A DNA stretch of 63,678 nt from Clostridiales bacterium (GTDB lineage Bacteria > Bacillota > Clostridia > Lachnospirales > Lachnospiraceae), in assembly GCA_021202925.1 (NCBI GenBank), contig JAJQCD010000022.1, positions 1-63,678 of the forward strand. Reading direction: 5' to 3'. Below, piece after piece: positions 26,663-35,861 of this stretch. Positions within the stretch are counted from its first letter, which is position 1; each line of letters begins with the position of its first letter. The translations under genes were made by a program, and so were the position numbers. A model generated the notes under the pieces. That model had not been told where the DNA came from. It did no database searches and saw only the letters and a program-made list of their open reading frames with translations.

Positions 26663-28822
26663 ATGGCAGAGAATACGATGAATTTTGAAGATCCGAAGAA
26701 TTATGTCAATCGCGAGATGAGCTGGCTGGAGTTTGATTTTCGCATTCTGAATGAAGCGAGAGACAAGTCGATTCCACTGTTTGAGCGGCTGAAATTCCTG
26801 AGCATCACCGCATCGAACCTGGATGAGTTCTTTATGGTGCGCGTGGCGTCGCTGAAGGATCAGGTGCATGCAGGGTACAAAAAGCCGGATATTGCCGGGC
26901 TGCGTGCGGAGGAGCAGCTGACGCTGATAGGAGCCAGAACGCATGAACTGGTGAATCTGCAGTATTCGACCTATAACCGATCCCTGCTCCCGGCGTTGAA
27001 GCAGCAGGGACTGATTGTGGTGTGGGAACATGAGAATCTGACGGAGGACGAGGGAAGGTTTGTAGACCGCTATTTCCAGAAGGAGGTCTATCCGGTGTTA
27101 ACGCCCATGGCGGTGGATTCGTCCCGCCCGTTCCCGCTGATCCGCAACAAGACGTTAAATATCGCGGCGCTTGTGAAGAAAAAGGATGAAGAGGACGCGG
27201 ATCTGGAATTCGCAATGGTTCAGGTTCCTTCCGTACTGCCGCGTATCATCGAACTGCCGCGGGGGGAAAACGGAGAGCGCAAGGTGATCCTTCTGGAAGA
27301 GATCATGGAACGCAACATTCAGGATCTGTTCCTGAACTACAGAATTGTTTCGGCGCATCCGTTCCGCATCATGAGAAACGCGGATTTTGACATCGATGAG
27401 GAAGATGCGGAAGACTTGCTGGAGGAGATCCGCAAGAAACTGAAGAGACGGCAGTGGGGCGAGGTGATCCGCCTGGAAGTAGAAGAAAAGGTGGATAAGC
27501 GTCTGTTAAAGATCCTCAAGCGGGAACTGGAGGTGGAGGACGAGGCGATCTATGAGATCGACGGACCGCTGGATCTGACCTTCCTGATGAAGATGTATGG
27601 CCTGTCAGGCTTTGACCATCTGAAGGCGGCTCCTTATACGCCGCAGCCGGTTCCGGCGCTGATGAACGACGACGATATTTTTACCAATATTCGCAGGGGC
27701 GATATCCTGCTCCATCATCCGTACCAGACCTTTGATCCGGTGGTGGAACTGATTCAGAAGGCGGCGAAGGATCCGGATGTGCTGGCCATCAAACAGACGC
27801 TTTACCGCGTAAGCGGCCATTCGCCGATTGTAGCGGCGCTTGCGGAAGCAGCGGAGTCCGGCAAGCAGGTATCGGTGCTGGTCGAACTGAAAGCGCGTTT
27901 CGACGAGGAGAACAACATCATCTGGGCCCAAAAGCTGGAGAAGGCGGGTGCCCATGTCATCTATGGCCTGGTGGGTCTGAAGACGCACTGCAAGATTGCG
28001 CTGGTGGTTCGCCGGGAAGAGGATGGCATTCGCCGCTATGTCCATCTGGGAACCGGCAATTACAACGATTCCACGGCGAAGCTGTACACGGACTGCGGAA
28101 TGCTGACGTGTCATCCACAGTATGGCGAGGATGCGACGGCCGTGTTCAACATGCTGTCCGGCTATTCGGAACCGGCGACGTGGAACAAGCTGGTGGTGGC
28201 GCCGCTGTGGCTGAGAGGGCGCTGCCTGAAGATGATCCGCAGAGAGACGAGCCATGCGCGGGCCGGCAGAGAAGTGCATATTATGGCGAAGATGAATTCG
28301 CTTTGTGATAAGGAGATCATTGCAGCACTGTACGAGGCCTCGTGCGCGGGTGTGAAGATTGAGATGGTGATCCGCGGCATCTGCTGCCTGAAGGCAGGGG
28401 TTCCGGGGCTTTCCGAGAATATTCAGGTTCACTCGATCGTGGGCAACTTCCTTGAGCACGCCCGGATCCTTTATGTGGAGAATGACGGCAGCCCGGAGGT
28501 CTATATGGGCAGCGCCGACTGGATGCCGAGGAATCTGGATCGGCGTGTGGAGATCATGTTCCCGGTGGAGGACGAGACATTGAAGGAGCAGGTCATCCAT
28601 ATCCTGGAGGTCCAGTTGGCGGACAATGTGAAGGCGCATGTTCTGCAGCCGGACGGCACCTATGAGAAGATTGATAAGCGCGGCAAGACGCTGGTCCTGG
28701 CGCAGGATCAGTTCTGCGAAGAGGCGATTACGGCCGCGCAGGCCGCCCGAGGGAATGAGGACGTACACAACACCAGAGTCTTTATTCCGGCTGAGGCGGA
28801 GCCGGGGCGGACCGAGGGGTAA
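26663..28822 (+). CDS. ppk1: Polyphosphate kinase 1
   Basis: A 719-residue protein of standard length, start ATG 26663 after AGAGGGGA. It begins with YVNRELSWLEF-type sequence, has the N-terminal, head and two phospholipase D-like C-terminal domains. Histidines equivalent to the E. coli phospho-sites are His442 (GLKTHCKIAL, followed by HLGTGNYN) and His599 (NFLEHARILY). It polymerises ATP gamma-phosphate to polyphosphate reversibly. Adjacent ppx provides the opposing hydrolase. This is the last gene of the plsC-pheA-ppx-ppk1 run. Confidence 0.96.
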   Translation: MAENTMNFEDPKNYVNREMSWLEFDFRILNEARDKSIPLFERLKFLSITASNLDEFFMVRVASLKDQVHAGYKKPDIAGLRAEEQLTLIGARTHELVNLQYSTYNRSLLPALKQQGLIVVWEHENLTEDEGRFVDRYFQKEVYPVLTPMAVDSSRPFPLIRNKTLNIAALVKKKDEEDADLEFAMVQVPSVLPRIIELPRGENGERKVILLEEIMERNIQDLFLNYRIVSAHPFRIMRNADFDIDEEDAEDLLEEIRKKLKRRQWGEVIRLEVEEKVDKRLLKILKRELEVEDEAIYEIDGPLDLTFLMKMYGLSGFDHLKAAPYTPQPVPALMNDDDIFTNIRRGDILLHHPYQTFDPVVELIQKAAKDPDVLAIKQTLYRVSGHSPIVAALAEAAESGKQVSVLVELKARFDEENNIIWAQKLEKAGAHVIYGLVGLKTHCKIALVVRREEDGIRRYVHLGTGNYNDSTAKLYTDCGMLTCHPQYGEDATAVFNMLSGYSEPATWNKLVVAPLWLRGRCLKMIRRETSHARAGREVHIMAKMNSLCDKEIIAALYEASCAGVKIEMVIRGICCLKAGVPGLSENIQVHSIVGNFLEHARILYVENDGSPEVYMGSADWMPRNLDRRVEIMFPVEDETLKEQVIHILEVQLADNVKAHVLQPDGTYEKIDKRGKTLVLAQDQFCEEAITAAQAARGNEDVHNTRVFIPAEAEPGRTEG

Positions 28823-28908
28823 TTGCCGGAAAAAATTCCCATATTTGTATGAAAAAATTAAGGCATTTGGTGTCATTTTATGCTAAACTGAATACAAGGT
28901 GCGAAAAT

Positions 28909-28932
28909 AGGGGAAAGGCATATCTTTCCCCT
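28909..28932 (+). terminator. Hairpin between ppk1 and the response regulator gene
   Basis: A perfect nine-bp stem AGGGGAAAG / CTTTCCCCT with a six-base loop. Only TGTTTCAT follows, so it is either a weak terminator for the ppk1 operon or part of the leader of the next operon. Confidence 0.45.
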
Positions 28933-28992
28933 GTTTCATATAAAAATGTTTCATATGAAAATGGATAAGGACGATGCGAGGAGGAAACCAAT

Positions 28993-29697
28993 ATGGCGGA
29001 TATCAGTATACTGGTTGTGGATGACGAAAAGGAAATTGCTGATCTGGTAGAAATCTATCTGGTCAGTGACGGGTATCAGGTATTCAAGGCGTCAAGCGCC
29101 CAGGAGGGGCTTGCGATTCTGGAAAAGGAAGAGATACAGCTGGTGCTTCTGGACATTATGATGCCCGGAATGAATGGACTGGAAATGTGCAAGAAAATCC
29201 GTGAGACGAATAATATTCCGATCATCATGTTAAGCGCGAAATCGACGGATCTGGACAAGATTCTGGGCCTGGGTACCGGGGCGGATGATTATGTCGTGAA
29301 GCCGTTCAATCCACTGGAACTGACGGCACGGGTGAAGTCTCAGCTGAGGCGATATACACAGTTCAATCCAAACAGCAATCTTCATGAGAACGCACGCAAT
29401 GAGATCAGTATCCGGGGGTTGACGATCAACAAGGACAACCACAAAGTGACCGTATTCGATGAGGAAGTAAAGCTGACGCCGATTGAATTTGACATTCTGT
29501 ATCTGCTTGCCTCAAATCCGGGCAAGGTATTCAGTACCGATGAGATTTTTGAAAAGGTATGGAACGAGAAGGTTTATGAGGCGAATAACACGGTCATGGT
29601 ACATATTCGTCGTCTGCGCGGCAAGATGAAAGAGGACGAACGGCAGGACAAGATCATTACTACCGTCTGGGGGGTAGGATACAAAATTGAAAAATAA
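28993..29697 (+). CDS. OmpR/PhoB-family response regulator (VanR-like)
   Basis: A 234-residue protein with a GAGGAGG site. The receiver domain has the acidic VVDDEKE pocket, phospho-acceptor Asp54 (LLDIMMPG), a Ser/Thr-Ala SAK motif and KPFNPLEL. The C-terminal winged helix (LTPIEFDILYLLASNPGKVFSTDEIFEKVW...VHIRRLRGK) binds DNA. It opens a five-gene overlapping run with a histidine kinase, a large extracytoplasmic protein and an ABC transporter. It probably autoregulates this run; no direct-repeat operator was confidently seen. Confidence 0.93.
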   Translation: MADISILVVDDEKEIADLVEIYLVSDGYQVFKASSAQEGLAILEKEEIQLVLLDIMMPGMNGLEMCKKIRETNNIPIIMLSAKSTDLDKILGLGTGADDYVVKPFNPLELTARVKSQLRRYTQFNPNSNLHENARNEISIRGLTINKDNHKVTVFDEEVKLTPIEFDILYLLASNPGKVFSTDEIFEKVWNEKVYEANNTVMVHIRRLRGKMKEDERQDKIITTVWGVGYKIEK

Positions 29698-30832
29698 GGG
29701 CAGCAGCAGGAGTGATTTTTCCCATCGCTTTCATACCAGAGTGGTCGCCAACATCATTTACAGTGCGCTGGCTGCCTGTCTGGTGGAGGTGTTCCTGGTG
29801 GTCAACCTGGGCGTGCTGGCCGATTATGCCAGGACCGCTGAGTGGGACAATGCGCTTCTTTCCATGATATATCAGTCGAATGTCATCATCGTGCTGGGAT
29901 ATGTGCTGCTGGGAGTGATTGTATTTTCGGTGATCTTTCTTCTGCTTCAGGAGAAATCGGTCGCGTATATCAGCCGCATTTCAAAGGCGATGGAGAGCGT
30001 GTCAGAGGGTGATTTAAATACCAGCGTGGAGGTGATCGGCGACGACGAGTTTTCGTCCATGGCAGAGAATCTGAACAAGATGGTCGAGGATATTCGTAAG
30101 CTGATGGACAGGGAGCGGGAATCGGAGCGGACGAAAAACGAACTGATTACCAACGTAGCGCATGATCTGCGCACGCCGTTAACTTCCATCATCGGATATC
30201 TGGAACTGCTTTCCGGGAATGTGCGTCTGCCCGAGGAAATGCAGCGGAAGTACATAGAGATTGCCTACAGCAAATCGAAGCGTCTGGAGAAGCTGATTGA
30301 AGACCTTTTTGGTTTTACGAAGATGAATTATGGGAAGATTTCCATGCATATGGCGAAAGTGGACGTGGTGAAACTGCTCAGCCAGCTTCTGGAAGAGTTC
30401 TATCCCAATTTTGCGGATAAGGGTTTATCTTACGAACTGCAGAGCAACATCCCGGCGAAGACCATCACCGCTGACGGGAATCTGCTGGCGCGGCTGTTTG
30501 AGAATCTGATCAACAATGCGATTAAGTATGGGGCAGACGGCAAGCGCGTGCTGGTAAAAGTATTTGCGGAGGACGAGATTGTCCGGGTATCGGTGACCAA
30601 TTACGGATATGTGATTCCGGAGGAGGAACTGCCGTTGATCTTTGACAAGTTCTACCGGGTTGAGCGTTCCCGCTCGAGCAGCACCGGCGGAACCGGGCTG
30701 GGGCTGGCGATTGTGAAGAATATCGTCGATATGCACGGAGGAGACATTACGGTGAAGAGCGATTTGAACGGAACGGTATTTACGGTGACTCTGCAGGTGA
30801 ATTTTGATATCAATCGGGAGCATTTCGGATGA
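29687..30832 (+). CDS. Sensor histidine kinase with very short extracytoplasmic loop
   Basis: A 381-residue kinase whose TTG start overlaps the response regulator by 11 bases. Two membrane segments (about 15-36 and 57-78) are separated by only about 20 residues. A HAMP-like linker follows, then the H-box VAHDLRTPLTS (His159), N-box NLINNAIKYG, G-boxes and GGTGLGLAIV. The tiny loop is typical of intramembrane-sensing kinases such as BceS, which take their signal from an associated ABC transporter. That fits the ABC genes just downstream. Its stop overlaps the next start as ATGA. The kinase domain also resembles VanS, an alternative family assignment. Confidence 0.9.
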   Translation: MKNKGSSRSDFSHRFHTRVVANIIYSALAACLVEVFLVVNLGVLADYARTAEWDNALLSMIYQSNVIIVLGYVLLGVIVFSVIFLLLQEKSVAYISRISKAMESVSEGDLNTSVEVIGDDEFSSMAENLNKMVEDIRKLMDRERESERTKNELITNVAHDLRTPLTSIIGYLELLSGNVRLPEEMQRKYIEIAYSKSKRLEKLIEDLFGFTKMNYGKISMHMAKVDVVKLLSQLLEEFYPNFADKGLSYELQSNIPAKTITADGNLLARLFENLINNAIKYGADGKRVLVKVFAEDEIVRVSVTNYGYVIPEEELPLIFDKFYRVERSRSSSTGGTGLGLAIVKNIVDMHGGDITVKSDLNGTVFTVTLQVNFDINREHFG

Positions 30833-33369
30833 CGGACAGGACAGAGAAAGGCGGGGTGAAGACATTGAACGTCCGGATTCACAGATTCGCTTTGTGGTTG
30901 GATTGTGTCAGACTGTCGGGAAAAAGGATCGGCGGGATCCTGCTTCTTGGTGGTCTGGCTTTTTGCGCATTCGCTTTCCCGGTCTATGCGGGTACAGCGG
31001 ATACCGGAGCGGCGTCTCCATCCACTGCCGGAAATCAGCTGGCACAGGTCACCATGGATGTGGAGGTTGGCTACGATGATACGGCGAAGGGAGGGCGCTA
31101 TCTGCCGCTCACTGTTACGATTGGCAACCGGCGGGAACAGACGCTGGAAGCGGTTCTGCAGGTGAAGTCGGAGGAATCCGATCAGACTGTCGTGCAGTAT
31201 GAATATCCGATTGTGACGGAGGCCGGATCGGAATCAGAGAGCAGGTATTATATTCCGCTTGGGATTAATGCGAATAAGCTGTTTCTGACGCTGGCGGATC
31301 CATCCGGCAACGTGATTCTGAAGCAGACGGCCAGTCTGAAGGTGAGCCGTGATGTGCCGGAACTGTTTATTGGCATTTTGTCGGACCATCCGGAACGGCT
31401 GTTGTACCTGGATGGGGTTGGGATCCGCTACAGCACCCTTCGAAGCCGGACGTTTGAACTGGACGATGGCGATTTTCCGGAGGATGCAATCGGGCTGGAT
31501 CTGCTGGATGTGCTGGTGGTGAATGATTACAAGCTCAGGGATCTGTCGGAGATGCAGACGGCGGCGATCATGGATTGGGTCTACAGCGGCGGTGTGCTGA
31601 TCCTGGGGACGGGGGAACGGGTCGATGACACGCTGGGGCGCTTTGCGCCGGAGCTGCTCGATGATTCTTATGGGTCGCCAGGTTTGCGGCATATCAATCT
31701 GGGTGAAAATTACCGGCTGGAGAATGCGGGTGACGGCATGCTGGCGATCTCCTGTGTGGATATCCCTTTACATGGCGGCAATGTGGTCCTTTTGAGCAGC
31801 GGTGTGGCGCTTCTGACGGTGGCGGCCAAGGAGCAGGGACTGATTGCAGTCGCCGGATTTGATCTGGGAGATATCGCGGAGTTCTGCGAGGAGCATTCCG
31901 GTTATGTGGACCATATGTTTACCACGCTGATGGGAGAAAACCGGATCAATCAGCTGGCGGAACTGGTTTACAGCGGCAATTCATCCAAGTTCTGGTCGGT
32001 TCAGAGTCTGATTAACACCGGTGATGTGGAAAAGCTGCCCAATCTGGGTGCTTATGTGGCGGTTGTGCTGATCTATCTGATTCTTCTGGGACCGGGACTT
32101 TACCTGTTTCTGGCAGACCGGGAACTGCAGATTTATTATCGTCGCAGTGCGGCAGTGCTTGCGGTAATTTTTTCCGGAATTATTTATGTTATGGGTATAC
32201 CGACGCGGTTTCGGTCGACTTTTTTCACCTATGCGGCGGTTCAGGATGTCACGGATGATTACGTCACGGATACCACTTACGTCAATGTCCGTAATCCGTA
32301 TAACCAGCCATACACGGTTGCGTTTGCGCCGGATTATTCGATCCTGCCGATTACGCGCAGTACGGGTGACGCAGGGACGTCGGCGTTCAGTGAGGATGCG
32401 GACTGTCAGATCATCGTTACCTACGGAGAGAAGGAAACGCTCATTCAGGGACAGAATATCGCGGCCTTCGCACCGCGTTATTTTCAGCTTGAGCGCAAGC
32501 AGGAGAACGTTGACGGCATCGGACTTTCCGGTGAAGTGAATTACTTTGAAGGAAAGGTCAGCGGGTATCTGACGAACAATTTTCCGTATCCGCTGGAAAA
32601 TACGGCCCTGATTCTGTATGGAACCATGATGCAGATCGGGCGGATGGAGCCGGGAGAGACGAAGGATCTGAGTGAATTTGAACTGCTTCGTTTTCCGCTT
32701 GGCAATTCTTATGTGGTGGCGGATCGGATTTCCGGGGAGAGTGAGTATCGGATGACGGACATCAGCGACAGCCAGTATCTGCTGGCAATGGAGCGGTCGA
32801 ATATGCTGCGTTTTTATCTCGATACATATCTGAACGGGTATACGGCAGACGGGCGTGTGCTTGCGTTCAGCCTGGAAAAGGAGGAGACGCAGTTTCTGCA
32901 ATCGGATGCGGCGGAGACATATGGCCTGACGATGCTGACGGAACTGATCGCGGTCAATGCGTCTCAGAATTCGATGATTTATCGCTCTGCGTTGATGAAG
33001 ACGCCGCGCGTAATCACGGGATCCTATGATTCTGCGAACAATTCGATGAGCGGGGCAGAGCCGCTTGCTCTGGAATATCAGCTGGGGGAGGACATCGAGG
33101 TGGAGAGTCTGACCTTTGAGACGGTATCGGAGGTCTTTCTGGAGGGGGAGAATTACACGGAGGCATTTACGGGAAGCGTCTATTTTTATAACTACGCGAC
33201 CGGAAATTATGACCGTATGGATCCGATTGGAAAGACCATGAATGTGGAGGAACTGCAGTCCTTCCTGTCGCCGGCGAACACGCTGACGGTCCGCTATGTA
33301 TATGACGGGGGAGGAAATTACGGACAGATTCAGCTCCCGATGCCAATGGTTGCGGGGAGGGAAAAGTGA
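30829..33369 (+). CDS. Large membrane-anchored extracytoplasmic protein of unknown function, ABC-associated
   Basis: This 846-residue protein has no close family that I recognise. A signal/anchor segment lies at about residues 33-55. An outer domain includes a glutamine-amidotransferase/GldG-like stretch (LLDVLVVNDYKLRDLSEMQTAAIMDWVYSGGVLILGTG). Two membrane helices lie at about 405-427 and 440-456. A second outer domain of about 390 beta-rich residues runs to the C-terminus. The GATase-like fold without a catalytic Cys resembles the non-enzymatic ligand-binding domains of GldG-type ABC partners. The ATG overlaps the kinase stop; the stop overlaps the ATPase start. The role may be stimulus binding or substrate capture for the transporter; this is inference from gene order. 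Confidence 0.6.
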   Translation: MTDRTEKGGVKTLNVRIHRFALWLDCVRLSGKRIGGILLLGGLAFCAFAFPVYAGTADTGAASPSTAGNQLAQVTMDVEVGYDDTAKGGRYLPLTVTIGNRREQTLEAVLQVKSEESDQTVVQYEYPIVTEAGSESESRYYIPLGINANKLFLTLADPSGNVILKQTASLKVSRDVPELFIGILSDHPERLLYLDGVGIRYSTLRSRTFELDDGDFPEDAIGLDLLDVLVVNDYKLRDLSEMQTAAIMDWVYSGGVLILGTGERVDDTLGRFAPELLDDSYGSPGLRHINLGENYRLENAGDGMLAISCVDIPLHGGNVVLLSSGVALLTVAAKEQGLIAVAGFDLGDIAEFCEEHSGYVDHMFTTLMGENRINQLAELVYSGNSSKFWSVQSLINTGDVEKLPNLGAYVAVVLIYLILLGPGLYLFLADRELQIYYRRSAAVLAVIFSGIIYVMGIPTRFRSTFFTYAAVQDVTDDYVTDTTYVNVRNPYNQPYTVAFAPDYSILPITRSTGDAGTSAFSEDADCQIIVTYGEKETLIQGQNIAAFAPRYFQLERKQENVDGIGLSGEVNYFEGKVSGYLTNNFPYPLENTALILYGTMMQIGRMEPGETKDLSEFELLRFPLGNSYVVADRISGESEYRMTDISDSQYLLAMERSNMLRFYLDTYLNGYTADGRVLAFSLEKEETQFLQSDAAETYGLTMLTELIAVNASQNSMIYRSALMKTPRVITGSYDSANNSMSGAEPLALEYQLGEDIEVESLTFETVSEVFLEGENYTEAFTGSVYFYNYATGNYDRMDPIGKTMNVEELQSFLSPANTLTVRYVYDGGGNYGQIQLPMPMVAGREK

Positions 33370-34331
33370 TGCTGCGGCTCGAAAAGCTGAAAAAAACATT
33401 TGGAAATGATCACGCGCTGGATGGGCTGGATATGGAGATTGCCGACGGCTCTCTTTATGGTTTTGTGGGACCGAACGGAGCGGGAAAGACGACGACGATC
33501 CGGATCATAGCCGGTCTTCTGTCACCGGATGGCGGACGGCTGGAAATCGGCGGCTTCGACGCGGCTGACAGTCCGGCGCGGATAAAGAGACTGATCGGGT
33601 ATGTTCCGGATTATTTCGGCGTGTACGACAATCTGAAGGTCACGGAATACATGGAGTTCTTCGCGGCCTGTTATGGAATGGAGGGCTATAAGGCCCGCAG
33701 ACGGGCGGAGGTGCTGCTGGAGCAGGTGGGGCTGGGTGATAAGAGGGATTCTTTTGTGGATGAGCTTTCCCGGGGAATGAAACAGCGGTTAAGTCTGGCC
33801 CGTGCGCTGATTCATGATCCGCAGCTTCTGATCATGGATGAACCGACGGCGGGGCTGGATCCCCGCACCAGACTGGAATTCCGGGATATGGTGATGGGAC
33901 TGCATGAACAGGGCAAGACGATTCTCATCAGTTCGCATCTGCTGACGGATCTTTCTGAACTGTGTACGGATATTGGCATCATTGATGCCGGGAAGATGAC
34001 TTTAGAGGGAAGTGTCCGGGAAATTCTGGAGCGGATTTATACATCGAAACCTCTTGTGATCACAATACAGGACGATCTGACAACCGCCATGCGAATCCTG
34101 AAGGATGAGCCGCTCGTGCAGACGATTACCGTGAAGGGTTCTGACATTATGGTGGAGTTTGCCGGAGACAGCGGCCAGGAATGCGATCTGTTGAAACAGA
34201 TGATCGACAATGGGGTAAGGGTGCGTGGGTTTATGAGAGAGCAGGGAAGTCTGGAGACGGTCTTTATGCAGATTACGAGCGGCGAGAAAGAAAGGGTGGT
34301 GCTGTCCTATGAAACGGAATCCGATTTATAA
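33369..34331 (+). CDS. ABC transporter ATP-binding protein (ABC-2 type, GldA/CcmA-like)
   Basis: A 320-residue protein; ATG 33369 overlaps the previous stop (TGATG) with GGGAGGG upstream. Walker A GPNGAGKTT, Q-loop region, ABC signature variant LSRGMKQRLSLARAL, Walker B LLIMDEPTAGLD and the H-loop Ser-Ser-His (ISSHLLTDLSEL) are all present, so it should be active. A C-terminal extension of about 90 residues (KPLVITIQDDLTTAMRIL...) is typical of ABC-2 exporter subunits. It pairs with the permease encoded next, whose start lies 23 bases inside this gene. Confidence 0.92.
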   Translation: MLRLEKLKKTFGNDHALDGLDMEIADGSLYGFVGPNGAGKTTTIRIIAGLLSPDGGRLEIGGFDAADSPARIKRLIGYVPDYFGVYDNLKVTEYMEFFAACYGMEGYKARRRAEVLLEQVGLGDKRDSFVDELSRGMKQRLSLARALIHDPQLLIMDEPTAGLDPRTRLEFRDMVMGLHEQGKTILISSHLLTDLSELCTDIGIIDAGKMTLEGSVREILERIYTSKPLVITIQDDLTTAMRILKDEPLVQTITVKGSDIMVEFAGDSGQECDLLKQMIDNGVRVRGFMREQGSLETVFMQITSGEKERVVLSYETESDL

Positions 34332-35256
34332 AAGGGAAGCCATGGTCAGCGCAAGGAGCTTTCGGCTGGCGTTGGTGCTGATGATTTTCAGCGGCATCCT
34401 GGCGGTGGTGGCGCTTCTGAACATGTATTCGACATTGGCACAGGTACGCCTGACGGCTGAAATCCAGTATACGAGTTTTCTGGATCTGTTTTTGTTTATT
34501 ACGATTCTGGAGTTTGCGATGCTGGTGCTGATCATGCCGGCGATCACGGCGGGCAGCATCAGCGGGGAGCGGGAACGTCAGACACTGGAGCTGTTGATGA
34601 CGACGGAACTGACGCCGCATGAGATTGTGCAGGGGAAACTGATGGGGGCGCTCTCGACGATGGGACTTCTGGTTGCTTCCGGTTTTCCGATCCTGGGCAT
34701 TGTGTTTGTTTATGGTGGAGTGACCGTTCCGGATATTGGCCTGCTGATTCTCTGCTATATGGTGGCGGCGCTTTTCATGGGCAGTCTTGGAATTGCCTGT
34801 TCTGCCATATGCAGGAAGACCACGATGGCTACCGTCATGACATATGCGCTTCTTGGATTTCTTGTTCTCGGCACCTATGGTATCAATCAGTTCGTCTGGT
34901 ATCTAAACGGAATGCAGACAGACACATATCTGACAGCTGCCGGACAGGCAGCGGAGCAGGCGACGTCGGGAGGGTTTCTGTATTTGCTTCTGGCTAATCC
35001 GGCGTCGACCTTTTTGCTGGTGATTTCCGGAATGACCGGGCGGGAGCCGATCACGGAGGCCGTGACCAGCTGGTTTGGCAGTCGCAGCCAGAACTGGATT
35101 CTGACGGACTGGATTGGGATCAGCCTGTTGCTTCAGGTGGTGTGCGCGGCGCTTTTCTTCCGGGTTGCCGTGTGGGCGGTCAGGGTCAGAAAAACACCGG
35201 CCCGGAGGAAAAACCGAAAAAAGTTTACGGTTGCCGATGACAGGAAAATAGAGTAA
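34309..35256 (+). CDS. ABC-2 type permease
   Basis: A 315-residue membrane protein with about six hydrophobic segments and the ABC-2 signature region PAITAGSISGERERQTLELLMTTELTPHEIVQGK between the second and third. It resembles GldF/NosY-like permeases. Its start overlaps the ATPase by 23 bases, so one coupled unit encodes the transporter. Substrate is unknown. The basic C-terminal tail (RVRKTPARRKNRKK) is cytoplasmic. Confidence 0.9.
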   Translation: MKRNPIYKREAMVSARSFRLALVLMIFSGILAVVALLNMYSTLAQVRLTAEIQYTSFLDLFLFITILEFAMLVLIMPAITAGSISGERERQTLELLMTTELTPHEIVQGKLMGALSTMGLLVASGFPILGIVFVYGGVTVPDIGLLILCYMVAALFMGSLGIACSAICRKTTMATVMTYALLGFLVLGTYGINQFVWYLNGMQTDTYLTAAGQAAEQATSGGFLYLLLANPASTFLLVISGMTGREPITEAVTSWFGSRSQNWILTDWIGISLLLQVVCAALFFRVAVWAVRVRKTPARRKNRKKFTVADDRKIE

Positions 35257-35345
35257 AATAAAGGTAATCGCTCGGGGCGGCTTTTCGGCATACATGACGA
35301 AGAAGAGCCGTCCGGAACAGAAAAAGAGAAGGAAGGTACATAGCT

Positions 35346-35765
35346 ATGAAGGATGTCAATTGCGCGTATTGTATGCAGGGGGAACTGGTGGCGGCATTCG
35401 GTTATCCGGTCTGTCAGATGGATTCCGGGTATCTGTATCTGTTTAAGGAGCAGAGCCATCCGGGACGTGTGATTCTGGCCCACAACAAGCATGTCAGTGA
35501 ACTGATTGAGCTGACGGATGAGGAGCGGAATCAGTATTTTGCGGATGTGGCGAAGGTTGCCCGTGCGATTCATAAGGTTTTCCAGCCGGATAAGCTGAAT
35601 TACGGCGCCTATGGTGATACGGGTCATCATCTTCATATTCACATGGTTCCGAAGTACAAGGACGGCCCGGAGTGGGGCGGCGTCTTTGCGATGGATCCGA
35701 AGCAGATCCGGGCAACCGATGAGCAGCTCGAAGAGATGGCGGAGAAGATTCGGCAGGCTCTGTAA
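35346..35765 (+). CDS. HIT family protein
   Basis: A 139-residue protein with the histidine triad HHLHIHMVP and an N-terminal CAYC that may bind zinc. HIT proteins hydrolyse nucleoside phosphoramidates or dinucleoside polyphosphates; the exact substrate is not evident. GAAGGAAGG precedes the ATG. Just upstream (35274-35318) an imperfect GGGCGGCT/AGCCGTCC inverted repeat may terminate the ABC operon. Confidence 0.92.
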   Translation: MKDVNCAYCMQGELVAAFGYPVCQMDSGYLYLFKEQSHPGRVILAHNKHVSELIELTDEERNQYFADVAKVARAIHKVFQPDKLNYGAYGDTGHHLHIHMVPKYKDGPEWGGVFAMDPKQIRATDEQLEEMAEKIRQAL

Positions 35766-35793
35766 GTACGGAGTGTCTGAATCAGAAGTACAG

Positions 35794-35861
35794 ATGTCTC
35801 TCATAATCGCATATCCTGTAGAAAAGATCAATCATTCAGGAGAGACGATTATGAGAGACAT
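35794..35861 (+). repeat. Perfect 16-bp inverted repeat enclosing the start codon of the M15 peptidase gene
   Basis: ATGTCTCTCATAATCG (35794-35809) is exactly complementary to CGATTATGAGAGACAT (35846-35861). The 36-base loop carries the CAGGAGAG ribosome binding site and the start codon (35851-35853) lies within the right arm. No T run follows, so translation control fits better than termination; a protein operator is also possible. Confidence 0.85.
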
